DNA of 64,000 nucleotides from CAYYMH01 sp964472785. Its GTDB lineage: Bacteria; Zhuqueibacterota; Zhuqueibacteria; Thermofontimicrobiales; Thermofontimicrobiaceae. The stretch lies in contig CAYYMH010000003.1 of assembly GCA_964472785.1 (NCBI GenBank), positions 78,049 through 142,048 of the forward strand. The letters run 5' to 3'. Below the pieces are notes generated by a model. It saw nothing but the letters and a program-made list of their open reading frames with translations. It had not been told where the DNA came from and searched no databases. Position numbers and translations under genes: made by a program. Positions 18,569 to 27,310 of this stretch are shown here, piece by piece; the stretch's first letter is position 1; every line of letters begins with the position of its first letter.

Positions 18569-20596
18569 ATGGTGGGTAAAAATAAATATGCGTGCGGATA
18601 TATCGGTAAAATTTTGATAATTGATTTGAATGAAAAGTCATTCAGAACCGAGGAACTGGATGCCGAGTTGGCGAAAAAATTTTTCGGCGGTCGCGGGCTT
18701 GGTGTTGCCTTTTTGAGCAAACATTTTGTCAGTTTGGAAAAAGAGAAGAAATATGCCAATGCCTTCAAAGAAGTTGATCCGCTCTCCGAAGATAATGTTA
18801 TCGTGATTTCAACGTCACCGACCACCGGAACGAAGATGCCGACGTCGGGCCGTCTCCACATGAATTATAAATCGCCGCTGACAGGCGGTTACGGCAGTAC
18901 AAACGCCGGAGGACGCTGGGCAGTCGATCTCAAACGAACCGGTCACGATGTGGTGATCATTTTGGGTAAGTCAGCCCATCCCGTTTATCTGATGATCAGC
19001 AGCTCAGGGGTAGAATTTATCGATGCAACTCAAACACAGGAACTGGATGCCATTGAAACCAGAACACTATTAAAAGAAAAATATTCGCAGCGCACCCAAA
19101 TCCTATCCATCGGTGACGGCGGGAAAAATTTGTGTCGATTTTCCGCAGTAATGAGTGACACGGGAAAGGCACTGGGAAGAGGCGGCGGTGGCGCTGTCTG
19201 GGGCGCTAAAAATTTATATGCGATCGGTGTTAATTATGATTCGAAAATTAAGATCGATGTTCATGATCCTGATGGATTGGATTTGAAAAATAAAAATGGC
19301 GCCATTTACAGGGCCAACATGAAATTGGATATGGGCAAATTTACTAAACGGGAAGAGTTGTTCGGTGTCCTGGCTTCAATGGGATCGTTGGGAATCCTGG
19401 GCATGGTCAACAATTACAAGCAACTGATTCATAATAATATGCAGGATACTGATCATAAAACAGAAGACATCGCAAAAATAAATGGAGAGGCGCTTCGATA
19501 TCATTTCCAGAATGCGAAACCGGGTAAAAAAAGAATAAAGGTTAAAAAAAGTGGCTGTTACAACTGCCCGATTGTCTGCAAACGTAAAACGACTATTTTA
19601 GACCCGAACAATAATGTCATCGAAAAGGGTGAGGGACCGGAATTCGAATCAACGACGCTGATGGGCGCAAATTTATCCATTTATGATCTGGTGACGATTG
19701 CGGAAGCCAATAATCTGGCAAACCACTACGGACTCGATACCATCTCGTTGGGTTCGACAATCGCCGCTTTTTTTGAGCTGAACACCATCATCAAAAATAA
19801 AAAAGAAAAACTTAATCCTTTAGAAGAAAAATTTTTAGCTGATACCAAAGAATATGTTGAAGAATATGGTGAACCCGGCTTCGGACGAAGTAATCAGTTG
19901 ATTCCATTAATCCACTTAATCGGAAAATCGGAGGGCATCGGCGCGTTGCTGAAACTGGGTTCTTATGAATTTTGCAAGCGATACGGATATGAGAGATTAT
20001 CGATGAGTGTTAAAAGATTGGAATTACCGGCTTACGATCCGAGAACGTCTTTCAGTCAAGCGTTATGTTATGAAATGAATAACCGGGGTGGTTGTCATCT
20101 TGAAGGCGGCTACACTGCACCGCATGCCTATTGCGCCGGCTACGGAGAATGGCCTTCACATCGCGTGGAAGGTACACCGCTAATTTCCAAAAACGCAACC
20201 TTGACCAATACCAGCCTGGATATTATCGGCGTCTGTGCCTACAGTTCTTTTTCATTAGGACTTGATGAATATGCAGAATTGGTCAACGCTGTTACCGGTC
20301 TGGAATATAATTCCGGAAATTTAAAAGAAATTGCAGTGAGAACAGTGACGCTTGAGAGAATGTTTAATAATTTGTGTGGAATAACCAGTGCAGACGACTG
20401 GTTGCCGGAAAGATTTTACACTGATAAAATTTATACCAGGGATGGTGAGTTTAAGTGCAATAAAGAAGATTTCCGAAAAATGCACATTGAATATTACAAC
20501 TCGTTTGGATGGGACAATGATGGAATTCCCACTGAAAAGACCATTAAAAAATTAGGCTTATCAGATATTATTTTTGAATTTAAAAAACGAATCTAA
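18569..20596 (+). CDS. Aldehyde ferredoxin oxidoreductase family (tungsten-pterin) enzyme
   Basis: Tungsten bis-pterin enzyme oxidising aldehydes to carboxylates with ferredoxin as acceptor. The first 210 residues have GYIGKILIIDLN, FFGGRGLGVAFL, TSPTTGTKMPTSGR and SPLTGGYGSTNAGG. The [4Fe-4S] ligands are Cys330, Cys333 and Cys337 (CX2CX3C in GCYNCPIVCK) and Cys556 in IIGVCAY, matching the spacing known for Pyrococcus AOR. At 675 residues it is slightly longer than the archaeal enzyme. It sits 87 bp after rhaA with an AAGGA RBS. L-rhamnulose 1-phosphate cleavage yields L-lactaldehyde, so lactaldehyde oxidation to lactate is an attractive but inferred role. Use of W rather than Mo is known for the family, not shown here. 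Confidence 0.9.
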   Translation: MVGKNKYACGYIGKILIIDLNEKSFRTEELDAELAKKFFGGRGLGVAFLSKHFVSLEKEKKYANAFKEVDPLSEDNVIVISTSPTTGTKMPTSGRLHMNYKSPLTGGYGSTNAGGRWAVDLKRTGHDVVIILGKSAHPVYLMISSSGVEFIDATQTQELDAIETRTLLKEKYSQRTQILSIGDGGKNLCRFSAVMSDTGKALGRGGGGAVWGAKNLYAIGVNYDSKIKIDVHDPDGLDLKNKNGAIYRANMKLDMGKFTKREELFGVLASMGSLGILGMVNNYKQLIHNNMQDTDHKTEDIAKINGEALRYHFQNAKPGKKRIKVKKSGCYNCPIVCKRKTTILDPNNNVIEKGEGPEFESTTLMGANLSIYDLVTIAEANNLANHYGLDTISLGSTIAAFFELNTIIKNKKEKLNPLEEKFLADTKEYVEEYGEPGFGRSNQLIPLIHLIGKSEGIGALLKLGSYEFCKRYGYERLSMSVKRLELPAYDPRTSFSQALCYEMNNRGGCHLEGGYTAPHAYCAGYGEWPSHRVEGTPLISKNATLTNTSLDIIGVCAYSSFSLGLDEYAELVNAVTGLEYNSGNLKEIAVRTVTLERMFNNLCGITSADDWLPERFYTDKIYTRDGEFKCNKEDFRKMHIEYYNSFGWDNDGIPTEKTIKKLGLSDIIFEFKKRI

Positions 20597-20606
20597 TTGC
20601 AATTCA

Positions 20607-20819
20607 GCCACAATGTCTCGAAGTTTCCAAGAAAAATGAGGATAAATTATAATGTATTTTACCATTTTATTAAAATGAAGTTATCGCTCTTTCCAAAGAA
20701 AAATTAAAAGCTCAAGTTTTTTCGAGTTAAGGGAGTTTAAGAATTATTTAAAAAATAATAACGTAAAAAATATTAAAACAATAGAAATTTATTCCTTTGT
20801 GTCTTGGTGTCTTTGTGGC
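20607..20819. repeat. Inverted pair of CTTGTGTC-word repeats
   Basis: Left arm 20607-20635 (GCCACAATGTCTCGAAGTTT) and right arm 20795-20819 (CTTTGTGTCTTGGTGTCTTT, then GTGGC) face each other across 160 bp of AT-rich DNA without a gene. They fill the space between the AOR and aldolase genes. Confidence 0.7.
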
Positions 20820-20852
20820 AAAAAAGATTTGAATAATTACCGAATTTAGAAA

Positions 20853-22256
20853 ATGAATAAAAAATTAGACATGATTTTTAAGCGAATGTATGCTGTGGGC
20901 GCAGCCATTGGTGCTGTGAATGGTAATAATACGCACAGCGGAAATATTTCAATTCGTGATCCTGAAGATGATGACTTGTTTTATATTTCCGCCAGTGGTT
21001 CGCAGACCGGAGCGTTGGTGCCGACAGATTTAACACCGTTAAGATTTAGCCATGTGTGCTGGGGAGATGGCAGAGCGTCAACAGAATCGGTCATTCACCG
21101 AAAAATCCTTCAACTGCCGAAAATAAAAGCAGCCATGCATTGCCATTTTCTGAACATGTCGTTTCTATCATTTGATTCAAAAGACGACCAGATGTTTTTG
21201 AGATTTCTCGGCACTGATGAAAAAGGGCGGGAGGAATTCGCCTTTCTGCCGGTGGATTTTTTCGGTGTCTACGTTGTTGGAGAAGTAAAAGTTGGCAGCT
21301 ATTTTCAGCCGGTGGGTTCAGTGGAGATGGAAGAACGGGTGCCGAAATATTTGAAGGAAAATTGGGTGACTATTGTCAGGGGACACGGACCGTTCGTCAA
21401 GGGGACATCGGTGGAAGATGCGTTGTACCGAGTCAGTGTACTTGAATCCAGCGCAAAGCTGATGCTTGCGTTGAAACGAAGGGGCGTAAATGTCGTTGAG
21501 CTTCAAAATAGAATTTTGGAATCCGGACTTGAAAATTTTTTCCCGGCAAAGCCGCATTTTAATAAATTGGAAAAAAATTCAATCTGCGAAGTAACAGATA
21601 AAACGATCATCGATGATTTTCGGCAACGAATGACGTTTAATTACAACAGAGAGCTCTGTGCTTACGGAGCCGGATCGATGAGCCAGAAAATTTCCTCAAC
21701 TCAAATGATTTTTTCACCAATGGCTGCCTGTCCGGAAGTATTGGACTTTCCGTTATTCAGAGTGGATTTAACAGAGAAAGAAACTGACACTCCGGACGAG
21801 AAACTGCATAAACTGATTTACCAACACACCCATCTCAATACGTGCATGATTACCACAAATCCGCTGGCGACTGCGGAAGGTATGGCTGTGCTGGCAGATA
21901 AATTTGGTGAAAAGTCTCTGTTGGGAGTCGCTGATAATATTTCCTATTCTTTATCTGCCCATCCGGTCATCAAACCCATCGATGCGGAAGCGATTTATTT
22001 GAATCCCCGAGTCGGTCTGGTGGATATTTCCCAGTTGCACTGTTTTAATGCTGAAAATCCAATTTTAAATATGTTGAGATGGCACAAAGGATGTTGTGTT
22101 GTTGCGGGATACGGCGTGATTTCAGCCGGTGAGAAAACGCTGGAACAATGCGCGCATAATGTCTCCTCTGTCGAACGTATTGCTCAATTTCGTCAGGAAG
22201 TGGATTTGAATCACCGATTGTTGGGCGGACCAACGGTTGAATCTTATGAGCCGTAA
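20853..22256 (+). CDS. Tandem class II aldolase/adducin protein, candidate rhamnulose-1-phosphate aldolase
   Basis: 467-residue protein with two class II aldolase domains in tandem. Domain 1 (residues 1-215) has the expected active site: ISASGSQTG, catalytic Glu78 in STESVIH, zinc ligands His96 and His98 in MHCHF, and His178 in RGHGPF. Domain 2 (about 255-450) keeps the fold, with GAGSMSQKISS and LNPRVGLVDI, but the HxH position reads CMITTN and the GHG position reads GYG. It therefore looks metal-free. Class II aldolases cleave sugar phosphates to DHAP and an aldehyde. Lying in a rhaBA island with no classical RhaD, this is the best candidate for the missing aldolase. An epimerase or another pentulose/deoxysugar aldolase is possible. 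No strong RBS precedes ATG 20853. Confidence 0.82.
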   Translation: MNKKLDMIFKRMYAVGAAIGAVNGNNTHSGNISIRDPEDDDLFYISASGSQTGALVPTDLTPLRFSHVCWGDGRASTESVIHRKILQLPKIKAAMHCHFLNMSFLSFDSKDDQMFLRFLGTDEKGREEFAFLPVDFFGVYVVGEVKVGSYFQPVGSVEMEERVPKYLKENWVTIVRGHGPFVKGTSVEDALYRVSVLESSAKLMLALKRRGVNVVELQNRILESGLENFFPAKPHFNKLEKNSICEVTDKTIIDDFRQRMTFNYNRELCAYGAGSMSQKISSTQMIFSPMAACPEVLDFPLFRVDLTEKETDTPDEKLHKLIYQHTHLNTCMITTNPLATAEGMAVLADKFGEKSLLGVADNISYSLSAHPVIKPIDAEAIYLNPRVGLVDISQLHCFNAENPILNMLRWHKGCCVVAGYGVISAGEKTLEQCAHNVSSVERIAQFRQEVDLNHRLLGGPTVESYEP

Positions 22257-22286
22257 TTTAAATTATTTTCAGAAGCGGAGCAAATG

Positions 22287-23555
22287 ATGCAAATCGAATT
22301 AGCTTATGGAAAAAATGGGCTCACCATTGAACTGGATGATCAGTGGGATATTACGGTACTGGAGCCGGAAAATGTACCCGGTCTGAAATATCCGTTGCAA
22401 GCCGTCAAACAGTCGCTCCGACAACCATTTCAGGCTGTTCCTTTGAAGGAATTGGTTTCAAAGGATAAAACAATTGGCATTATTTTTAACGATATCACAC
22501 GGGCAACACCCAATCATATTATCCTGCCGGCTATCTTGGATGAAATTAACCATATACCCAAAGAGAATATTACTTTTTTTAACGCCCTCGGTACGCATCG
22601 AAAAAATACAGTGCAAGAACTCGAATCGATGATTCCGAAAGAAATTGTTGATAACTATCGGATCATCCAAAACGATTGTTTAGACAAACAAACCCAGGTT
22701 CGTATTGGTAAAACTTCTGCAGGAAATGATATTTATATCAACAAATTATTGATGGCATGCGATGTGAAAATTCTGACCGGTTTTATCGAACCCCATTTTT
22801 TTGCCGGATTTTCCGGCGGCGGAAAAGCAATTATGCCGGGCATGGCAGGATTGGAAACAATTTTGAGAAATCATGGCGCCTCAATGATCGACGATCCCAA
22901 TTCAATATGGGGAGAGATTGACAAAAATCCGATTCAGCAGGAAATCAGAGAGGCTGCAAAACAAGCCGGTGCAGATTTTATTGTCAATGTGACGATGAAC
23001 AGAGATCACGAAATCACCGCGGTTTTTGCCGGTGATTTGGAAGCAGCACACGATGCGGGGTGCGATTTTGCGAAACAGAGTGCCATGAAGGCTGTTGATG
23101 AGCCGTTCGATATTGTGCTGACCACAAATTCCGGTTATCCGCTGGATCAGAATTTATACCAATCCGTCAAAGGAATGAGCGCAGCGGCAAAGGTTTTAAA
23201 ACAGGGTGGAGCGATTATTATCGCCAGCGAATGCAGCGATGGTATTCCGGATCACGGATTGTACAAACAACTGTTATTAAACGCAAACAGCCCGGATGAA
23301 ATATTAGAGACTGTGCGTCAGCCAGATTTTTTAAAGCAGGACCAATGGCAAATACAAAAACAGGCGTTGATCCAGAAAAAAACAGATGTCCATATTTATA
23401 CCGATAATCTATCCCCTTCCTTGATAAAATCATTATTGCTCGAGCCATGTACAGACATAAAAGAGACCATTGGCATTTTATTAGAAAAATATCAAACGTT
23501 TTCAAAAATAGGTGTTCTTCCTCAAGGTCCGCTGACAATTCCATACATCAGGTAA
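22287..23555 (+). CDS. larA: LarA-type nickel-pincer 2-hydroxyacid racemase/epimerase
   Basis: Lactate racemase family protein (DUF2088), 422 residues. All catalytic positions of Lactiplantibacillus LarA are present with identical spacing: His104 (GTHRK), His170 (EPHFFAG), Lys180 (GGGK, the residue carrying the nickel-pincer nucleotide) and His196 (RNHG), each exactly four lower than His108, His174, Lys184 and His200. The enzyme interconverts L- and D-2-hydroxyacids in the cytoplasm. LarB, LarC and LarE, needed to make the cofactor, are not in this window. Family members differ in substrate; lactate is favoured here because rhamnose catabolism produces lactaldehyde. ATG 22287 is preferred over 22284 because GGAG then sits 6 bases upstream. 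It starts 30 bp after the aldolase gene. Confidence 0.9.
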   Translation: MQIELAYGKNGLTIELDDQWDITVLEPENVPGLKYPLQAVKQSLRQPFQAVPLKELVSKDKTIGIIFNDITRATPNHIILPAILDEINHIPKENITFFNALGTHRKNTVQELESMIPKEIVDNYRIIQNDCLDKQTQVRIGKTSAGNDIYINKLLMACDVKILTGFIEPHFFAGFSGGGKAIMPGMAGLETILRNHGASMIDDPNSIWGEIDKNPIQQEIREAAKQAGADFIVNVTMNRDHEITAVFAGDLEAAHDAGCDFAKQSAMKAVDEPFDIVLTTNSGYPLDQNLYQSVKGMSAAAKVLKQGGAIIIASECSDGIPDHGLYKQLLLNANSPDEILETVRQPDFLKQDQWQIQKQALIQKKTDVHIYTDNLSPSLIKSLLLEPCTDIKETIGILLEKYQTFSKIGVLPQGPLTIPYIR

Positions 23556-23646
23556 ACTAAAAAAGAAACAGTTGGATACTTTGACTATTCAAAAGAATTG
23601 ATGGAACGTGAATTTAGATCTTATTTCGAATGTTCTAACAAGAAGG

Positions 23647-23675
23647 TTGATTTTTTCAATTACAATCTTTATATT
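23647..23675 (+). promoter_or_regulatory. Putative promoter of the glycoside oxidoreductase operon
   Basis: TTGATT at 23647-23652, a 17-bp spacer and TATATT at 23670-23675, 38 bp upstream of ATG 23714. A second TTGACA at 23679 has no good -10 partner. Confidence 0.45.
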
Positions 23676-23713
23676 TATTGACAAAATTGATTAATACGTA
23701 TTTGGGAGGCATC

Positions 23714-25105
23714 ATGAAAAAAAATATGACATTATTATTGTTGATGACAGTGATGATCATCATTCTGGGATGCGGCGAGCAAACCGAACCCTGGCAGTCC
23801 CTTTTCAACGGCGAAGATTTGACCGGCTGGAAAAAACTGAACGGAAATGCCGAATTTAGAATTGAAGACAACACAATCATCGGAATTGCGAAATTGAAGA
23901 CGCCCAATACATTTCTGGCAACTGAAAAGACTTACGGTGATTTTATACTGGAATATGAAGCTTGGGTAGATAACAGGCTAAATTCAGGGGTGCAAATCAG
24001 AAGTTTAAGTACTCCTGACTACAGAGATGGCAGGGTGCATGGCTATCAAGTGGAATTGGATCCGTCCGAACGCGCCTGGTCAGGAGGAATTTACGATGAA
24101 GCACGGCGTGGCTGGCTTTATCATCTGGAATATAATCCCGAGGCCAAGCAGGCGTTTAGACACGAACAGTGGAATCAATTTCGAGTTGAGGCAATTGGAA
24201 ACCATATCCGGGTTTGGTTAAATGGCGTACAAACGGCTGACTTAATTGACGATATGACTGCAGAAGGTTTTATAGCTCTTCAAGTTCACAGCATTCACGA
24301 TCCATCATTGGTAGGAGCGACGGTTAAATTCAGAGATATTAAAATCATCAACGAAAATGTCGCTGAGTATGCAACACCCGTGAATGAAAATATCCCCCAA
24401 GTCAGTTATCTCGATAATCAATTGACCGAGCGGGAGCAGAAAGACGGATGGAAATTACTCTGGGACGGCGAAACCACAGCTGGTTGGCGAGGTGCCAGAT
24501 TGGAAACCTTTCCGGCAAAAGGGTGGAGTATCGAAAACGGCGTTTTAAAAGTATACAAAAGCGGCGGTGCGGAATCGGCTCATGGTGGTGATATTGTGAC
24601 AACTGAAAAATTTGGTAATTTTATCCTGGAGCTCGATTTCAAATATACCAAAGGTGCCAACAGCGGCATAAAATACTTTGTTGATCCGGATTTGAATAAA
24701 GGTCCCGGTTCAGCGATCGGATGTGAATACCAAATTCTGGATGATGATGTTCATCCGGATGCAAAAATGGGAGTGAACGGAAACCGAACTCTGGCGTCAC
24801 TTTATGATTTGATAAAAGCAGATGCCCTCTTTTTTACACCGACGGAAAATACGCCTAAAAGAGTGAATAAATACGCTTGGAACCGCGCGAAGATCGTTTC
24901 GGATAACGGTTACGTTGCCCATTATCTGAACGGAATTAAAGTTGTCGAATATGAACGGTTTACCCAAATGTGGCGGGCGCTGGTCGCTTACAGTAAATAT
25001 AAGGATTGGCCTAATTTCGGAGAGCTGCCTAAGGGTAATATTCTACTTCAGGATCATGGCGATGAAGTGCATTTTAAAAATATCAAAATTAAGGTATTGG
25101 ATTGA
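23714..25105 (+). CDS. Lipoprotein with two DUF1080 (3-keto-glycoside hydrolase) domains
   Basis: 463-residue exported lipoprotein. The signal ends in a lipobox (ILGC, Cys about residue 18). Two copies of the DUF1080 beta-sandwich follow. Copy 1 (about 22-215) has SLFNGEDLTGW, GVQIRS, GYQVELDPS and VWLNGVQTADL. Copy 2 (about 245-463) has KLLWDGETTAGW, NSGIKYFV, GCEYQILDDD and HYLNGIKVVEYE. DUF1080 enzymes characterised in Bacteroides cleave 3-keto-glycosides made by Gfo/Idh/MocA dehydrogenases, and three such dehydrogenases lie downstream. ATG 23714 has GGGAGG 4 bases upstream; the frame's earlier TTG is not needed. Location is inferred as periplasmic or outer-membrane facing. Confidence 0.88.
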   Translation: MKKNMTLLLLMTVMIIILGCGEQTEPWQSLFNGEDLTGWKKLNGNAEFRIEDNTIIGIAKLKTPNTFLATEKTYGDFILEYEAWVDNRLNSGVQIRSLSTPDYRDGRVHGYQVELDPSERAWSGGIYDEARRGWLYHLEYNPEAKQAFRHEQWNQFRVEAIGNHIRVWLNGVQTADLIDDMTAEGFIALQVHSIHDPSLVGATVKFRDIKIINENVAEYATPVNENIPQVSYLDNQLTEREQKDGWKLLWDGETTAGWRGARLETFPAKGWSIENGVLKVYKSGGAESAHGGDIVTTEKFGNFILELDFKYTKGANSGIKYFVDPDLNKGPGSAIGCEYQILDDDVHPDAKMGVNGNRTLASLYDLIKADALFFTPTENTPKRVNKYAWNRAKIVSDNGYVAHYLNGIKVVEYERFTQMWRALVAYSKYKDWPNFGELPKGNILLQDHGDEVHFKNIKIKVLD

Positions 25106-25116
25106 AAAAAGGAGGC

Positions 25117-26451
25117 ATGGATAAAAAAATGAATAGACGAAAGTTTTTGAAAACGTCTTCCGTTGTAACAGCCGGGTCTGTTTTAGGAGCGACAGCCTTT
25201 TCTGCAAAAAGTTATTCAAACATACTTGGCGCAAATGACAGACTCAATTTTGCGGTCGCCGGTGTTCGCAGCCGGGGACAAGCGCATGCTGATGCGATGA
25301 GACATTGTGAGAATGCCTCGGTGACGCACATTTGTGAAGTGGACAAAAGATATGAAGAAGAATTTTCTGCAAAAATAATCGAGCTGTTCGGAAAAGCGCC
25401 TAAAGCGATCAAGGATTTCCGAAAATTGGTTGAGGAAAAGGATGTTGATGTTATCACCATCGCGACGCCTGAGCACTGGCACGCTCCGATGTCGATCATG
25501 GCGCTACAAAATGGGAAACACGTTTACGTGGAGAAACCATGCAGCCATAATCCGCGCGAAGGAGAATTACTAGTCCAGGCGCAAAAGAAATACGGCAAGT
25601 TGGTGCAAATGGGAAATCAGCAGCGGTCATCGACTCATACCATAGAAATCATTAAACGGATCAAAGACGGTCTAATTGGGAAGCCGTATTACGGCAAAGC
25701 ATGGTACAGCAATATGCGGGGTGGAATCGGCGTGGGTAAAGTCGTACCTGTGCCCGATTATCTGGATTGGGAATTATGGCAGGGTCCGGCGCCGCGAAGG
25801 GATTATCGCGATAATGTGCATCCCTACAACTGGCACTGGTTCTGGCATTGGGGAACAGGTGAGACGCTGAATAACGGCACACACGAGGTGGATATCTGCC
25901 GCTGGGCGCTTGGAGTGGATTATCCGAATCGGATAACGGCGAATGGCGGGCGTTACCATTTTGAAGATGATTGGGAATTTTATGACACATTGAACACCAG
26001 TTTTGAATACGACGACAAGATGATTACCTGGGAAGGAAAAAGCTGTAACGCGCTGAAATACTTCGATCGGGGGAGAGGTTGTACGATTCACGGCACAAAT
26101 GGATCGGTTTTAATTGACCGTGGCGGATACATCGTATTTGATCTTGGAGGTGCAATTATCGAAGAATATGTGCCAACTGAAGCTGCCGAAACGTCCGATT
26201 TGGTGGGGATGGATACAATGACCATCGACCATTTTAAAAATCTCATTAACGGAATTCGCAAAGGCGAGAAATTAAATTCGCCTATTGCGGATGGCAACAT
26301 TTCCGTGACCATGCTTCAGCTTTCCAACATTGCCTGGAAATTTGGACGGGCTTTAAATATCGATCCGAAAAGTGGACAAATATTGGGTCTCGATGAAGCG
26401 ATGACGATGTGGGCACGTGAATATGAACCCGGTTGGGAGTTGAAGGTATAA
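25117..26451 (+). CDS. Tat-exported Gfo/Idh/MocA family oxidoreductase (copy 1)
   Basis: NAD(P)-dependent sugar oxidoreductase of about 440 residues. It has a twin-arginine leader (NRRKFLKTSSV followed by a hydrophobic stretch). The Rossmann start reads FAVAGVRSRGQAH, with Arg in place of the second Gly of GxGxxG; the EKP motif is in VYVEKPCSH. The segments WHWFWHWGTGETLNNGTHEVDICRW carry the conserved catalytic-site His/Asp pattern in the C-terminal domain. It follows the DUF1080 gene within 12 bp. The family oxidises C3 of sugars in glycosides, giving the substrate of DUF1080 hydrolases. GGAGG at 25111 lies 1 base from ATG 25117 and 13 from ATG 25129, so the exact start is unsettled; both keep the Tat motif. 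Confidence 0.88.
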   Translation: MDKKMNRRKFLKTSSVVTAGSVLGATAFSAKSYSNILGANDRLNFAVAGVRSRGQAHADAMRHCENASVTHICEVDKRYEEEFSAKIIELFGKAPKAIKDFRKLVEEKDVDVITIATPEHWHAPMSIMALQNGKHVYVEKPCSHNPREGELLVQAQKKYGKLVQMGNQQRSSTHTIEIIKRIKDGLIGKPYYGKAWYSNMRGGIGVGKVVPVPDYLDWELWQGPAPRRDYRDNVHPYNWHWFWHWGTGETLNNGTHEVDICRWALGVDYPNRITANGGRYHFEDDWEFYDTLNTSFEYDDKMITWEGKSCNALKYFDRGRGCTIHGTNGSVLIDRGGYIVFDLGGAIIEEYVPTEAAETSDLVGMDTMTIDHFKNLINGIRKGEKLNSPIADGNISVTMLQLSNIAWKFGRALNIDPKSGQILGLDEAMTMWAREYEPGWELKV

Positions 26452-26455
26452 AATC

Positions 26456-27310
26456 GTGACAGATTATTTCCATGACAGCTACTTTTCAATGCACACCCGC
26501 TTTGAGGTCGTCTGGTGGGGAACTGACAAACAAAAAAGTACTGCAATTTTTAGTCAGCTCACATCGATATTAGATTGGGTGGAATTGAAATTGAGCTGTC
26601 ACGACGTGAAAAGCGAATTATTCAGGTTGAACAGATTCGCTGGATCGAAGGAAATTTTGGTTTCCGATTACCTGTTTCACGTATTGAAAACAGTTGAAAC
26701 ATTTCGGAAGAAAACGTTTGGATGTTTCGATCCCGATTTTTCGAATCCTTTTTCGGAAAAATCAGAGGCAGAACTTCTGGAATTCGATGAAGATTCAAAA
26801 AGTATTCGTTTTAATAATCCCCAAACAAAACTGGATTTAGGCGCTGTTGGTAAAGGCTTTGCCCTTGAAAAAATTAAGGATGAAATTCTTGACAAAAATC
26901 TGGATCACGCATTTACCAGTTTCGGCGAAAGCAGCATTTTAACAAGGGGCAGGCATCCAAACGGTGATCACTGGCCTTTGGGACTTTGCGACATGTACCA
27001 ACCAGAACAAAATCTATATTCAGTAAAATTGACCGATCATGCTGTTTCCATCAGTTCGACGAAGAAGAAAGGTGCCAATGAGAAGTCCGGAGATTTTCAC
27101 GTGTATAATCCTCATAATGGTCAAATTTTGGAGCAGGATAAAATGATGCTGGTAAAAGCGAATTCGCCAATCGAAGCGGAGGTGCTATCCACGGCACTGC
27201 TGGTTGCTGATACTGATGTTCAACAAAAAATTTTAGCGAATTTTGAGATTGATGAAGCAGTACAAATAACTTATCAAAATAAATCACCAAAAATCAGAAG
27301 ATTGCTATGA
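26456..27310 (+). CDS. apbE: ApbE-like FAD:protein FMN transferase
   Basis: 284-residue ApbE-fold protein that, in the family, attaches FMN covalently to Thr/Ser of flavoproteins using FAD and Mg. The nucleotide-binding signature LDLGAVGKGFALEK is present at about residues 125-138, SFGESSIL matches the usual G(D/E)-x segment, and HVYNPHNGQ replaces the usual HIIDPxTG. The metal-site segment near the C-terminus reads IEAEVLSTALLVAD, close to the family's ADxLxTAxF. No signal or lipobox is obvious, so it is probably cytoplasmic, unlike many ApbE lipoproteins. The start is GTG 26456, five bases after the preceding gene, with AAGG upstream. It overlaps the next oxidoreductase by 4 bp (ATGA), so the genes are translationally coupled. 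Confidence 0.85.
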   Translation: MTDYFHDSYFSMHTRFEVVWWGTDKQKSTAIFSQLTSILDWVELKLSCHDVKSELFRLNRFAGSKEILVSDYLFHVLKTVETFRKKTFGCFDPDFSNPFSEKSEAELLEFDEDSKSIRFNNPQTKLDLGAVGKGFALEKIKDEILDKNLDHAFTSFGESSILTRGRHPNGDHWPLGLCDMYQPEQNLYSVKLTDHAVSISSTKKKGANEKSGDFHVYNPHNGQILEQDKMMLVKANSPIEAEVLSTALLVADTDVQQKILANFEIDEAVQITYQNKSPKIRRLL

